From: Streptacidiphilus rugosus AM-16 | GTDB taxonomy: Bacteria; Actinomycetota; Actinomycetes; Streptomycetales; Streptomycetaceae | Length of the DNA stretch: 64,000 nt | Direction: 5' to 3' | NCBI RefSeq assembly: GCF_000744655.1 | Contig: NZ_JQMJ01000004.1 | Location: 1,426,001-1,490,000, forward strand | Shown: positions 25,304 through 33,864 of the stretch, piece after piece | Layout of the letters: each line of letters begins with the position of its first letter | Position numbering within the stretch: the first letter of the stretch is position 1 | The notes under the pieces: model-generated | Database searches by the model: none | The model's input: the letters and a program-made list of their open reading frames with translations, nothing else | Told to the model about the DNA's origin: nothing | Translations under genes and position numbers: made by a program

Positions 25304-26956
25304 GTGGACGCGGACGTCATCGTCGTCGGGGCCGGCCTCGCCGGACTGACCGCCACCTGCGAACTGGTCGCCGCCGGGCGCCGGGTGCTGCTGGTCGACC
25401 AGGAGAACCAGGCCAACCTCGGCGGCCAGGCCTTCTGGTCCTTCGGAGGACTCTTCCTGGTCGACTCCCCCGAACAGCGCCGGATGGGCGTACGGGACTC
25501 CTTCGAGCTCGCCTGGCAGGACTGGGAGGGCACCGCCGGCTTCGACCGCGAGGACGAGGACTCCTGGGGCCGCCGCTGGGCCCGCGCCTATGTCGAGTTC
25601 GCGGCCGGCGAGAAGCGCGCCTGGCTGCGCGAGCGCGGCGTCAAGCTCTTCCCCGTGGTCGGCTGGGCCGAGCGCGGCGGCTACGACGCGCTCGGGCACG
25701 GCAACTCGGTGCCCCGCTTCCACATCACCTGGGGCACCGGCCCCGGCATCGTCGAGCCCTTCGCCCAGCGGGTCACCCGGGCGGCGGCGAGCGGACTGGT
25801 GACCTTCGCCTTCCGGCACCAGGTCGACGAACTGCTGACCGGCGCGAACGGGGTCGACGGCGTGCGCGGCACCGTCCTCGCGCCCAGCGCCACCGCGCGC
25901 GGCGAGGCGTCCGACCGGGAGGCGGTCGGCGAGTTCGAGTACCGCGCCCAGGCGGTGATCGTCACCTCCGGCGGGATCGGCGCCAACCACGACCTGGTCC
26001 GGGCCAACTGGCCGGACCGGCTCGGCACCCCGCCCGCGCACATGCTCACCGGCGTCCCCGCCTACGTCGACGGCCGGATGCTCGGCATCAGCGAGGCGGC
26101 CGGCGCACGGCTGGTCAACCGCGACCGGATGTGGCACTACGTCGAGGGCATCACCAACTACGCCCCCATCTGGCCGGGTCACGGCATCCGGATCCTGCCG
26201 GGCCCCTCCTCGCTCTGGCTCGACGCCACCGGCAAGCGGCTTCCGGTGCCGCTCTTCCCCGGCTTCGACACCCTGGGCACCCTGGAGTACCTGCGCACGA
26301 CCGGCCACGACCACTCCTGGTTCGTGCTCACCCAGAAGATCATCGAGAAGGAGTTCGCCCTCTCGGGGTCCGAGCAGAACCCCGATCTGACCAGCAAGGA
26401 GCTGCGGAAGGTCCTCGCCGCCCGGCTGGGCGGCGGCGCGCCCGCGCCGGTCGAGGCGTTCAAGCGGCAGGGCTCGGACTTCGTCGTCGCCGACACGCTG
26501 CCGGAGCTGGTCACCGCGATGAACCGGCTCACCGACGAGCCGCTGCTCTCCTTCGCGGACGTGGAGCGCCAGGTCGTCGCCAGGGACCGGGAGGTCGACA
26601 ACGCGTTCACCAAGGACCTGCAGATCGCGGCGCTCCGGTCGGCGCGGGCCTACCGGGGCGACAAGCTGATCCGCGTCGCCAAGCCGCACCGGCTGCTGGA
26701 CCCGAAGGCGGGTCCGCTGATCGCCGTCAAGCTGCACGTGCTGACCAGGAAGACCCTCGGCGGACTGCAGACCGACCTGTCCAGCCGGGTGCTGGGCCCC
26801 GACGGCGCGGCGGTGCCCGGCCTGTACGCGGCGGGCGAGGTGGCCGGCTTCGGCGGCGGCGGCATGCACGGCTACCGCGCCCTGGAGGGCACCTTCCTCG
26901 GCGGCTGCCTCTTCTCCGGCCGGGCGGCCGGGCGCGCGGCGGCGGAGGCGGTGTAG
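25304..26956 (+). CDS. FAD-binding dehydrogenase (3-ketosteroid-dehydrogenase / fumarate-reductase family)
   Basis: 550 residues. The N-terminal dinucleotide fold is DVIVVGAGLAGLTATCELVAAG, then GGQAFWSFGGLF. The C-terminus has the FAD-family closing motif (GLYAAGEVAGFGGGGMHGYR, ALEGTFLGGCLFSGR). The FAD_binding_2 family includes KstD enzymes, which remove hydrogens from steroid ring A. AGGAGG lies upstream of GTG 25304; the longer open frame is rejected. It is followed after 2 bases by a ketopantoate-reductase-like gene. Steroid or related ring substrates are inferred from the neighbour and operator only. Confidence 0.85.
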   Translation: MDADVIVVGAGLAGLTATCELVAAGRRVLLVDQENQANLGGQAFWSFGGLFLVDSPEQRRMGVRDSFELAWQDWEGTAGFDREDEDSWGRRWARAYVEFAAGEKRAWLRERGVKLFPVVGWAERGGYDALGHGNSVPRFHITWGTGPGIVEPFAQRVTRAAASGLVTFAFRHQVDELLTGANGVDGVRGTVLAPSATARGEASDREAVGEFEYRAQAVIVTSGGIGANHDLVRANWPDRLGTPPAHMLTGVPAYVDGRMLGISEAAGARLVNRDRMWHYVEGITNYAPIWPGHGIRILPGPSSLWLDATGKRLPVPLFPGFDTLGTLEYLRTTGHDHSWFVLTQKIIEKEFALSGSEQNPDLTSKELRKVLAARLGGGAPAPVEAFKRQGSDFVVADTLPELVTAMNRLTDEPLLSFADVERQVVARDREVDNAFTKDLQIAALRSARAYRGDKLIRVAKPHRLLDPKAGPLIAVKLHVLTRKTLGGLQTDLSSRVLGPDGAAVPGLYAAGEVAGFGGGGMHGYRALEGTFLGGCLFSGRAAGRAAAEAV

Positions 26957-26958
26957 CG

Positions 26959-27990
26959 ATGGCAAAGCTGCGGGTCGCGGTGATGGGCGCGGGCAGCATC
27001 GGCTGCCACCTGGGCGGGCATCTGGCCGCGCGCGAGGACGTCGAGGTGGTCCTGGTCGGCCGGGCGGCGGCGATGGCGGCGGTGGCGGAGCGCGGACTGA
27101 CCCTGACGAGCGGTCGGCGCGCCGAGGTCGCGGTGCCGGCCGCGGAACTGACGCTCGCCACCGACGCGTCGGCCGCCGCGGAGGCGGACGTGGTGCTGGT
27201 GACCGTGAAGTCCGACGGGACGCGGGAGGCGGCCAGGCAGCTGGCGCCGCACCTCGCGCCGGGGACGGTCGTGGTCAGCTTCCAGAACGGTCTGCACAAC
27301 GCCGAGGCGCTGCGCGAGGAACTGCCGGAGCAGACGGTGCTCACCGGCATGGTCCCCTACAACGTGCTGCAGACCGAGCCCGGCTCCTTCCACCAGGGCA
27401 CCGGCGGCGCGCTGATGCTGGACGACGCCCCGGCGGGCGCGCCGCTCGTCGCCGCGCTCACGGCGGCGGGGCTGTCGGTGCAGGCGCGGGGCGACATGCG
27501 CGAGGTGCAGTACGCCAAGCTGCTGATGAACCTGAACAACGCCGTCAACGCCCTCTCCGGACTGCCGCTGCGGGCCCAGCTCAGCGACCGCTCCTACCGC
27601 GGCTGCCTGGCCCTGTGCCAGACCGAGGCGCTGGCCGCCTTCCGCGCGGCGGGCGTGCGCCCGGCCCAGCTCGGCGCGGTACGGCCGACGCTGACGCCGG
27701 TGCTGCTGCGCCTGCCGGACGCGGTCTTCACCCGGGCGGCGGCGAAGATGCTGGCGATCGACGAGAAGGCCCGCTCGTCCATGTGGGAGGACCTCCAGCG
27801 CGGCCGGCCGACGGAGGTCGACTCGCTGCAGGGCGAGATCGTCGCGCTGGCCCGGCGCCACGGCCGCGACGCGCCCGCGTGCGCGCGCCTGGCGGCCCTG
27901 GTGCACGAGGCGGAGCAGGACGCGGCACGGACCTGGTCCGGCCCCGAGCTGCTCACGGAGCTGCGCCGGGCGGTGGCTCAGTCGGTGTAG
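26959..27990 (+). CDS. 2-dehydropantoate 2-reductase family protein
   Basis: 343 residues. N-terminal Rossmann motif VAVMGAGSIGCHLGGHL, then VKSDGTREAARQL and FQNGLHNAEAL, and in the C-terminal domain KLLMNLNNAVNALSGLPL and SSMWEDLQRGRPTEVDSLQG; these are hallmarks of the ApbA/PanE family (NADPH-dependent ketopantoate reductase). It lies in an operon with the FAD-binding dehydrogenase, so it may act on another 2-keto acid rather than in pantothenate synthesis. Confidence 0.88.
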   Translation: MAKLRVAVMGAGSIGCHLGGHLAAREDVEVVLVGRAAAMAAVAERGLTLTSGRRAEVAVPAAELTLATDASAAAEADVVLVTVKSDGTREAARQLAPHLAPGTVVVSFQNGLHNAEALREELPEQTVLTGMVPYNVLQTEPGSFHQGTGGALMLDDAPAGAPLVAALTAAGLSVQARGDMREVQYAKLLMNLNNAVNALSGLPLRAQLSDRSYRGCLALCQTEALAAFRAAGVRPAQLGAVRPTLTPVLLRLPDAVFTRAAAKMLAIDEKARSSMWEDLQRGRPTEVDSLQGEIVALARRHGRDAPACARLAALVHEAEQDAARTWSGPELLTELRRAVAQSV

Positions 27991-28192
27991 CGGAGGCCCG
28001 CCGGCGCCATGCAGATGGCGGTGCCGGGGCCCCGTCGTGCGTCGACCGTCCGGCCCGCACGGTGCTGGGCGAGGTGGTGACGGCACACAGGGTCAGCACA
28101 TTCCCGGGCGTCGTGGGGCCCCGTGCTGCCGGATCGCGGTGGTCGAACGGGACGGTCCGCCAGGGTGCTCCGCCGTCCGCCCCGCCTTTCAC
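27978..28192 (-). pseudogene. HNH endonuclease C-terminal remnant with a 2-base insertion
   Basis: Frame 1 reads WRTVPFDHRDPAARGPTTPG then NVLTL; a second frame continues CRHHLAQHRAGRTVD and ends LRYTD with a stop at 27978. Together these give the HNH order D-H ... N ... H-H. The frames are joined if one TG is removed from CTGTGTGCCG near 28085. The N-terminal part is missing. It overlaps the end of the reductase gene convergently. The assignment rests on the short motif. Confidence 0.45.
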
Positions 28193-28196
28193 ACCG

Positions 28197-29555
28197 TCAG
28201 TCCTGGTTCGGACGGTTGCGCCGCTGATAGTGAAAGTAGGCGGAGATCCGGTGGTCGTGGTCGAACCCGGGGCCGAGCGGGCCGACGCGGGCGTAGGCCT
28301 GGTCGGTGCGCGGGTCGTCGCGCCACGCGAGGCCGAAGGCGGCCTCCAGTCGCAGCCCCTGGTCGTGCTCGTCCAGCAGCGCGGCGAGGGCCTCGACGGT
28401 GACGGGCGTCCGGTCTGCAGAGCCGGCGAGGGAGGCAGCGGCGGCGGCGCGGACGCCGGGGTCGGAGTCCTGGAGCAGCGCGAGCAGGGTCTCCCTGGGA
28501 CCGGAGCCGAGCTCGCGCCCCGGAGCGGCGAAAACGTCGGCGACGACCCGCCGGACCTCGGCGGCCGGGTCGCGCGCGAGGACCAGCAGGGCGGCCGTGC
28601 CGGCCTCGGTCCGCGGCGTCTGGTAGCGGCTCAGGCAGTACGGCACCTCGCGGCGCACTCGGGGGTCGGGATGGTCGACGTACCGGAGGCCGACCGCCTC
28701 CCAGCCGGAGTACTCCCCTGCGGTGCAGGCATCGAGCACCCTGGCAAGCACCTCGCCGTTCGGCTCGTCGAGTGCCCAGGCGGCCAGCAGCTCGAAGTCC
28801 GGCCCGGCGTCCAGGCTGTCGTCCAAGCTCGCCAGGAAGTTCCGGGTCCGCAGGACGTCGGCGAGAAGACGGCGGTGGACGGGGGCCGGGTCGTGACGCA
28901 GGTCGGCCAGGGCGGACCAGTCCTCGGGGCCCCGTCGGTGGGCCAGGGCCCAGGCCGCCGCCGACCAGTTGGCGTGGGTCTCGTCCGGATGCACGGCAGC
29001 CCGGGCCAGCAGTTCCGCTACCGGCGGCAGCACGCCGAACGCCTGCTCCAGCGCGCTGAGCACGCCGCTGTGGCCCGCCCGCACGGTGAGCCCGCCGAGC
29101 GAGACCTCTTCGATGTCCGTGTACTGCTCCTCGATCGCTCGTCGGGTGGCCGGCCCCACGGCCCCGGTGCGGCGGCGCAGTTCCTCGGACGCGCCGGTCT
29201 CGTGCCAGTGCCGCGCCAGGTCGAGCAGCCGCCTCCGCTCCACCTCGGCGATCCGCAGCCGGGGGTCCTCGCCAAGCACGGCTCGGACCAGCGCCGGGGA
29301 GCCGCGGTCCACGGCGTGCAGGAGTGGTGTCGTCCCGTCCGGCAGCACACGGTCCGGGTCGGCGCCGCCTTCCGTCAGGGCCTCGGCGGTCTCGTGGTCG
29401 AATCCGGCCACAGCCGCGCAGAGCACCGGCAGGCCGTCGGGGCCGGGTGCGTTCGGGTCTGCGCCCTCGTTCAGGCACGCGCGTACCGCGTCGACGTCGC
29501 CCGTAGCCACGGCCACCACAAGCCGCCGGTCCGCGTCCTGCGCCGCCACCGCCAT
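28197..29555 (-). CDS. Ankyrin- and HEAT-repeat protein
   Basis: 452 residues. The N-terminus has two or three ankyrin-like repeats (VVAVATGDVDAVRACLNEGA, DPNAPGPDGLPVLCAAVAGF, GGADPDRVLPDGTTPLLHAV). After a helical middle, the C-terminal third has HEAT-like repeats (DPAAEVRRVVADVFAAPG, SDPGVRAAAAASLAGSADRT, LRLEAAFGLAWRDDPRTDQA). No signal peptide or catalytic motif. Both repeat types bind proteins, so a scaffold role is likely. ATG 29555 follows GGAGGGTGGGG; the upstream extension of the frame is rejected. Confidence 0.8.
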   Translation of the reverse strand: MAVAAQDADRRLVVAVATGDVDAVRACLNEGADPNAPGPDGLPVLCAAVAGFDHETAEALTEGGADPDRVLPDGTTPLLHAVDRGSPALVRAVLGEDPRLRIAEVERRRLLDLARHWHETGASEELRRRTGAVGPATRRAIEEQYTDIEEVSLGGLTVRAGHSGVLSALEQAFGVLPPVAELLARAAVHPDETHANWSAAAWALAHRRGPEDWSALADLRHDPAPVHRRLLADVLRTRNFLASLDDSLDAGPDFELLAAWALDEPNGEVLARVLDACTAGEYSGWEAVGLRYVDHPDPRVRREVPYCLSRYQTPRTEAGTAALLVLARDPAAEVRRVVADVFAAPGRELGSGPRETLLALLQDSDPGVRAAAAASLAGSADRTPVTVEALAALLDEHDQGLRLEAAFGLAWRDDPRTDQAYARVGPLGPGFDHDHRISAYFHYQRRNRPNQD

Positions 29556-29737
29556 CCGTTCCCCACCCTCCGCTCCTCCGCCGGACTGCACGGTATCGGA
29601 CTCACCTGCCGCCGGGTGGGCGCTGCTGCTGCGACTCCGATCGTCGCGATCACCACGGAGGTGACCTGAGAGTCGCGTGTCCCCGGCGGCATGGGGGGCG
29701 CCGGTGCCTACCCTGGGCGCGGAGGTGGAGATCCGAC

Positions 29738-30244
29738 GTGGATGAGAAAGCCGACGTGGTCCCGCTGCGGACGCCGGTGCGCGCACCGGCCCGCGCGCCG
29801 CTGCGGGTGCTGCCGCTGCCCGACCACGACCGGGTCGGCATCGTGCTGGTCTGCCGCAGCCGCACCCTCGCCCAGGCGACGCTGGACTTCAGCGTCCGGC
29901 TGCTGCCCACCGGCGACCCCGCCCCCGTGGCGGCGGTCGGCCCGGCGGCGGAGGGGGTGGTCGCCGCCGCGCGCCAGGTGGACCAGGGAGTCGGGGTCGC
30001 GGTGCTCTGCGACCTCCCCGACACGGCACGTTCCGTGCTCGCCCTCCTGGACCGGGCCGAGGAGTTGACGCTTCCCTTTCCGATCCGGTTCTGCGACGCC
30101 CCGATCGTGGAGGGCGCGGTCCCCGCCGTGGCCACCGCCGCCGCGGGCGGTGACCTGGCCGCCGTGGTCGAGGCCGCCGAGGACGCCTACCGGGTCCGCA
30201 AGCGCCCCGACCACCCCCACCCGCACGGCTCACCCCTCAGCTGA
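29738..30244 (+). CDS. DhaM-like PTS EIIA domain protein lacking the phospho-histidine
   Basis: 168 residues. DRVGIVLVCRSRTLAQATLD and FCDAPIVEGAVPAVATAAAG match the mannose-type EIIA domain of DhaM, the phosphoryl donor to bacterial dihydroxyacetone kinase. The active site normally reads VSHS; here it is VCRS, with Arg in place of the phosphorylated His. The GT(S) element after it is also altered. No dhaK or dhaL is nearby. So this is probably a non-catalytic, repurposed EIIA-like protein. GGAGG precedes the GTG at 29738. Confidence 0.6.
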   Translation: MDEKADVVPLRTPVRAPARAPLRVLPLPDHDRVGIVLVCRSRTLAQATLDFSVRLLPTGDPAPVAAVGPAAEGVVAAARQVDQGVGVAVLCDLPDTARSVLALLDRAEELTLPFPIRFCDAPIVEGAVPAVATAAAGGDLAAVVEAAEDAYRVRKRPDHPHPHGSPLS

Positions 30245-30751
30245 GCCCCCGTCCGCTCCGCCGGTCACGTCGCCCGCCGAGAGCGCGAACCAGGTCCGTT
30301 CCTCGTCCGTCAGCGCCTGCTCCAGCCGTTCCAGCTCGAACGGACGCAGGCCGGCGGGCAGGTGCTCCGGTGGGAACCAACCCACCTCCAGCGACTCGTC
30401 GTCGTTGACCCTGGCCTCGCCGCCGGTCAGGCGGCAGCGGAAGGTCAGGGCCAGGTACTGCGCGTGGTCGCCGTTGGCGTGGACGATCGGGGGGTCGACG
30501 GAGACGCTGACCAGTCGTTCGGGGACGACATGGACGCCCGCCTCCTCCCAGGCCTCCCGCACCACGGTGTCGGCCGGTTCCTCCCCCGGTTCGACGATGC
30601 CGCCGAGCAGGGCCCAACGGCCGCTGTCGGCGCGGCGGGTGAGCAGGACGCGGCCGTCGTCGTCGAGGATCACCGCGTTGATCCCGCTCATCCAGAGGGG
30701 GCGGGTCCCGATGTGGCTGCGCAGGTCGCGGACGAAGTCAGGGATGGGCAT
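30230..30751 (-). CDS. Nudix hydrolase
   Basis: 173 residues. Perfect Nudix box GIVEPGEEPADTVVREAWEE followed by AGV (GX5EX7REUXEEXGU), so Mg2+-dependent hydrolysis of a nucleoside diphosphate derivative is expected. N-terminal MPIPDFVRDLRSHIGTRPLW resembles the ADP-ribose pyrophosphatase-like Nudix proteins of Streptomyces. Overlaps the DhaM-like gene by 15 bases at the 3-prime ends (convergent). Start ATG 30751 lacks a good ribosome binding site; a GTG three codons upstream is possible. Confidence 0.9.
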   Translation of the reverse strand: MPIPDFVRDLRSHIGTRPLWMSGINAVILDDDGRVLLTRRADSGRWALLGGIVEPGEEPADTVVREAWEEAGVHVVPERLVSVSVDPPIVHANGDHAQYLALTFRCRLTGGEARVNDDESLEVGWFPPEHLPAGLRPFELERLEQALTDEERTWFALSAGDVTGGADGGSAEG

Positions 30752-30853
30752 GGGGACCACACTATGCGGGGTCCCGACCGGTGACATCCGGCCAAGTCCG
30801 GGTCTACGGTGGACCGGACCGGCAGGTGGGGGACGGGCGAGCGGGGGACGCCG

Positions 30854-31768
30854 ATGTCGGACGACACCGCCGTGCCCTCCCGGGACGGCGCGCGCTGCGA
30901 CATGGTCGGCCTGCTGCTGCTGGCCGCCTGCGCCGCCTGGACCGTCCTCAGCGCCGAGGGGCGCCAGGCCCGCCCCGAAGGCGTGCTGCTCGGGCTGCTG
31001 GCCGTCACCACCGGCTACGCCATGGGCCGCATCGCCGGGGCCTCGCTGCCGGTGACCGGTCTGCTGGCGCCCGCCGTCGGCGTCGCCGTGTTCGTGCCGG
31101 CCTTCGGACGACCCGTGCTGGGCGAGGACGCGCAGGCCGCGCTGCTCGCGCTCTCCGTCGGCGCGGCCTGCTGTGCGGGCTACTCGGCGACCGGCCGGGT
31201 GCTGCCGCGGGCCTGCGGGGCGCTGGCGCTGGTCCTGGCCGCCGAGTCGCTGCTCACGTACTCCCTCGTGGGCGCGCTGGCCTGCGGGGGCACCCTGCTG
31301 GTGGCCGGATCCGTGCACCGGACGCACGGACGGGCCCGCGCCTCGGCGCTGCTGGCGATCTGCGCCCTGGCGGCCGTCGGGACGACGGTGGTGCTGGCCC
31401 GCACCGGCGCGGGCGGCGCCCCCGTACCCGCTGACCGGCTGACGCTGTGGCGGGAGGCCCTGACCGACCTCGGCGAGCAGCCGCTGCGCGGCGTCGGACC
31501 GGGCGACTTCGGGAGCGGCAACGCGTCTTCGGCGGCGCTGCAGGCGGCCGCCGAGCAGGGCTGGCCCGGGGTGGCGCTGCTGGGCTGCGCCTTCGCCTGG
31601 ACGCTGTGGGCCCTGGCTCGCTCCCCCCGGCCGACCCCCGCCGCGCTCAGCGCGGCGGGCGCGCTCACCTCGCTGGCCGTCCTCGCCTCGGTCACTCCCG
31701 TGCTCGGCGCACCCGCTGTCGCCGTCGGCGCAGGCCTGCTGCTCGGCCTGGGCGCGGCGCGCCCGTAG
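30854..31768 (+). CDS. O-antigen-ligase-like membrane protein (Wzy_C type)
   Basis: 304 residues with about nine or ten hydrophobic segments. The region RLTLWREALTDLGEQPLRGV, GPGDFGSGN and LQAAAEQGWPGVALL follows the pattern of WaaL/Wzy ligases and polymerases (R-W-al-----p--G-G-g-f, then Q---E-G--G). The protein is shorter than typical WaaL (about 400), and the usual His in the loop before the Q..E motif is not seen, so the activity is uncertain. GGGGGA precedes ATG 30854. It ends 12 bases before the IS insertion site. Confidence 0.6.
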   Translation: MSDDTAVPSRDGARCDMVGLLLLAACAAWTVLSAEGRQARPEGVLLGLLAVTTGYAMGRIAGASLPVTGLLAPAVGVAVFVPAFGRPVLGEDAQAALLALSVGAACCAGYSATGRVLPRACGALALVLAAESLLTYSLVGALACGGTLLVAGSVHRTHGRARASALLAICALAAVGTTVVLARTGAGGAPVPADRLTLWREALTDLGEQPLRGVGPGDFGSGNASSAALQAAAEQGWPGVALLGCAFAWTLWALARSPRPTPAALSAAGALTSLAVLASVTPVLGAPAVAVGAGLLLGLGAARP

Positions 31769-31780
31769 GGCCGGCCGGGC

Positions 31781-31784
31781 CTAG
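31781..31784. repeat. CTAG target copy, left of the IS pair
   Basis: CTAG at 31781, 33368 and 34462 flank and separate the two insertion sequences. Removing both elements and two CTAG copies leaves a 12-base gap between the converging genes at 31768 and 34462. Confidence 0.8.
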
Positions 31785-31924
31785 TACTCCAGCAGGACTT
31801 TGCTATCTGACCTGGGGCGATGCAGGCGGAGTGGAGTGTAGTCAGGGTGCCAGGCGTCAGGGGCGGCTTCGTGTGGGCTGCCCCTCGATCGTGTGACTGC
31901 GCCGTCGGTAGTGGCTGCGGCGGG
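31785..31924 (+). repeat. Left terminal inverted repeat of the IS701 element
   Basis: 140 bp, perfect complement of 33228-33367. It carries a second copy of the transposase start region facing inward (GTG at 31893), so any promoter within the repeat would also produce a transcript antisense to the transposase. Confidence 0.9.
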
Positions 31925-33259
31925 CGACGGCCTGGCGTCGTCGACGCCAGGCGGACCAGCTCAGCGCGTGAGTGCGGGGCGAGCGCCGTGGCGGACACGG
32001 GCCACCGCCGCCGCCAACTGCCAGGAGCCTGCGGATCTCCGCCACGGTGAGGTCGACCAGGGTGCCGGAACCGTTTCTGCAGCCCCTTTTGACGCCGCGG
32101 CGGCCGCCATCGCGGCCAAGAACGCGTGCGCGAGCATGGCGAGCGTGATGTGCCGCATCCAGCCGGTGTAACGGCGGACTTCGTACTGATCCAGACCGCA
32201 TTCGTTCTTCGCGGCCTGGAAGCACTCCTCGATCGCCCACCGCATCCCCGCGATCCGCACCAACTCCGTCACGGTGGTCTCCGGCGGCGCGTAGGCGAGG
32301 TAGTAGGCGATCTCGTCCGGCTTGGCGATGCTGCGGCGGGCCATCGCCCAGCGTGCTCGGACCAGGACCTCGCCCTGGTAGTCGTACTCCGCCACGGCCC
32401 GCAGCCGGATCGCCGCCCAGTCGTAGACGCGCGGGCCCTTGGCGCCGTCACCGCACGACATCCGCTCCCAGGCCTCGTCCGGGGCCTGCGCGAACAGCCA
32501 GTCGATGCGGGGACCGCCCAGGCTGAACTGGGACTTGGGCACCGCCAGGACGTAGCCGACACCGGATTCCTCCAGCAGCCGGCGGAAGCGTCCCTCCTGC
32601 CCATAGGCCGAGTCCGCGGTGACCCAGGCGATGGGCAGATCGGAGCCCAGCGCCCGCAGCACCAGCCGCTTCGCCAGCTCGCCCTTGGTGCAGAACTCCC
32701 GCTCGTCGGGGATCCTCGCCGCACGGCAGCGATCGCGGTCTTCGGTCCATGACTTGGGCAGGTAGAGCTCACGGTCGACCAGGGCCCGGCCCCGGACGGA
32801 GGCATAGGCGGCGAACACTCCGATCTGGCAGTTCTCGGTCCGGCCGGCGGTGCCGGAGTACTGGCGCTGCACCCCGGCGGAGGTGGTGCCCTTCTTCACG
32901 AAGCCGGTGTCGTCGAGGATCAGTACCCCGTCAGGCTCGCCCAACCGCTCGGCGACAAATGCCTGCAGGTCATCGCGGATCTCGTCCGGGTCCCACGCGG
33001 CCCCGGCGAGCAGATGCTGCAAGCCGTCGGGGGTGCGGTGACCGGCCTGCTCGGCCAGCTGCCAGCTGTTCTTCCTGGCGACTGGAGCCAGCAGGCCGCG
33101 CACGTAGTCCCGCATCCGGCGCCGCGCTTCGACGCGACGGAAGCGGTGTCCCACGGTCAAGAAGAGTTCGTCCAGTTCGCGGTCCCACGTCTCGGCGACG
33201 GTCTCGGTGATCACATCGAGAGGCTGCCCCGCCGCAGCCACTACCGACGGCGCAGTCAC
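31857..33259 (-). CDS. IS701-family transposase, frameshifted near the C-terminus
   Basis: The main frame runs from GTG 33259 to 31961 (432 codons). DDE residues appear in GVLILDDTGFVKKG, WVTADSAYGQEGRF and RWAIEECFQAAKNE. After AASKGAAETVPA the frame loses family similarity, while the -1 frame continues with LVDLTVAEIRRLLA and ALSWSAWRRRRQAVARR, the normal family C-terminus, to a stop at 31857. A short slippery-looking run (AAAAGGGG) lies just upstream of the switch. This is either a disabling indel or a -1 frameshift; the conserved residues before the switch favour an indel. Confidence 0.8.
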
Positions 33260-33367
33260 ACGATCGAGGGGCAGCCCACACGAAGCCGCCCCTGACGCCT
33301 GGCACCCTGACTACACTCCACTCCGCCTGCATCGCCCCAGGTCAGATAGCAAAGTCCTGCTGGAGTA
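33228..33367 (-). repeat. Right terminal inverted repeat of the IS701 element
   Basis: Complement of 31785-31924 over 140 bp without mismatch. Contains the transposase start codon (GTG, 33259) and its first residues TAPSVVAAAG. Confidence 0.9.
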
Positions 33368-33444
33368 CTAGGGCCTGTCTGGAGTTGTGATCAGTCTTGC
33401 CCGGTTCGCCCTCGCGAGCTGGGCCGGGCTGGTAGAACGCTCCT

Positions 33445-33864
33445 GTGACGCGACGCGAACTGAGCGACAGCGAGTGGGAGTTGGTCGAGCCGTTCCTGCC
33501 CATCGGCCGGTTCGGCCCGTATCCGCAGCGGCTTCGTGACCAGTTCGAGGGCGTCATCTGGAAGTTCCGCAGCGGTGGCCAGTGGCGGGAGATGCCGACT
33601 GAGTTCGGTGCTTGGCAGACGGTCTACGACCGCTTCGCCCAGTGGCGTGACGCGGGTGTGTTCGCCGCGCTGATGGAGGCGATGATCACGGAGGCCGCTC
33701 GGCGCGGTCAGGCGGACATGTCGCTGGTCAGCGTGGATTCGACCGTGGCTCGCGCGCATCACGACGCGGCGGGGATGGTGGTCGACCCCGAGGTGCTGGC
33801 GGCGTTGGAAGAGGCCGCAGCGGAGGAAAAGGGGCATCGGAAACCGGGCAAACCGCCCCGGTGA
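33445..33864 (+). CDS. IS5-family transposase, first frame (OrfA)
   Basis: 139 residues. ELSDSEWELVEPFLP and GVIWKFRSGGQWREMPTEFG are the N-terminal DUF4096-type region of IS5/IS427 transposases; LVSVDSTVARAHHDAAG has the first catalytic Asp. It ends where the second frame begins (overlap of 4 bases at 33861-33864), so a complete DDE enzyme needs -1 frameshifting. GAAAAGGGG (from about 33827) is a plausible slip site upstream of the overlap. Confidence 0.88.
   Translation: MTRRELSDSEWELVEPFLPIGRFGPYPQRLRDQFEGVIWKFRSGGQWREMPTEFGAWQTVYDRFAQWRDAGVFAALMEAMITEAARRGQADMSLVSVDSTVARAHHDAAGMVVDPEVLAALEEAAAEEKGHRKPGKPPR

Larger units (their letters stand above)
31785..33367 (-). mobile_element. IS701-family insertion sequence with 140 bp terminal inverted repeats
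   Basis: 1583 bp element bounded by TACTCCAGCAGGACTTTGCT and its complement. The terminal inverted repeats are perfect over 140 bp (31785-31924 and 33228-33367) and so long that the right copy includes the transposase start codon and first 11 codons. Flanked by CTAG on both sides. It carries one transposase gene with a frameshift near the C-terminus. Confidence 0.92.

Noticed and set aside
33827-33864. Independent translation of the IS5 second frame from its own GTG
   Set aside because: Not excluded, but this IS group normally makes a frameshift fusion; the GTG lacks a ribosome binding site.
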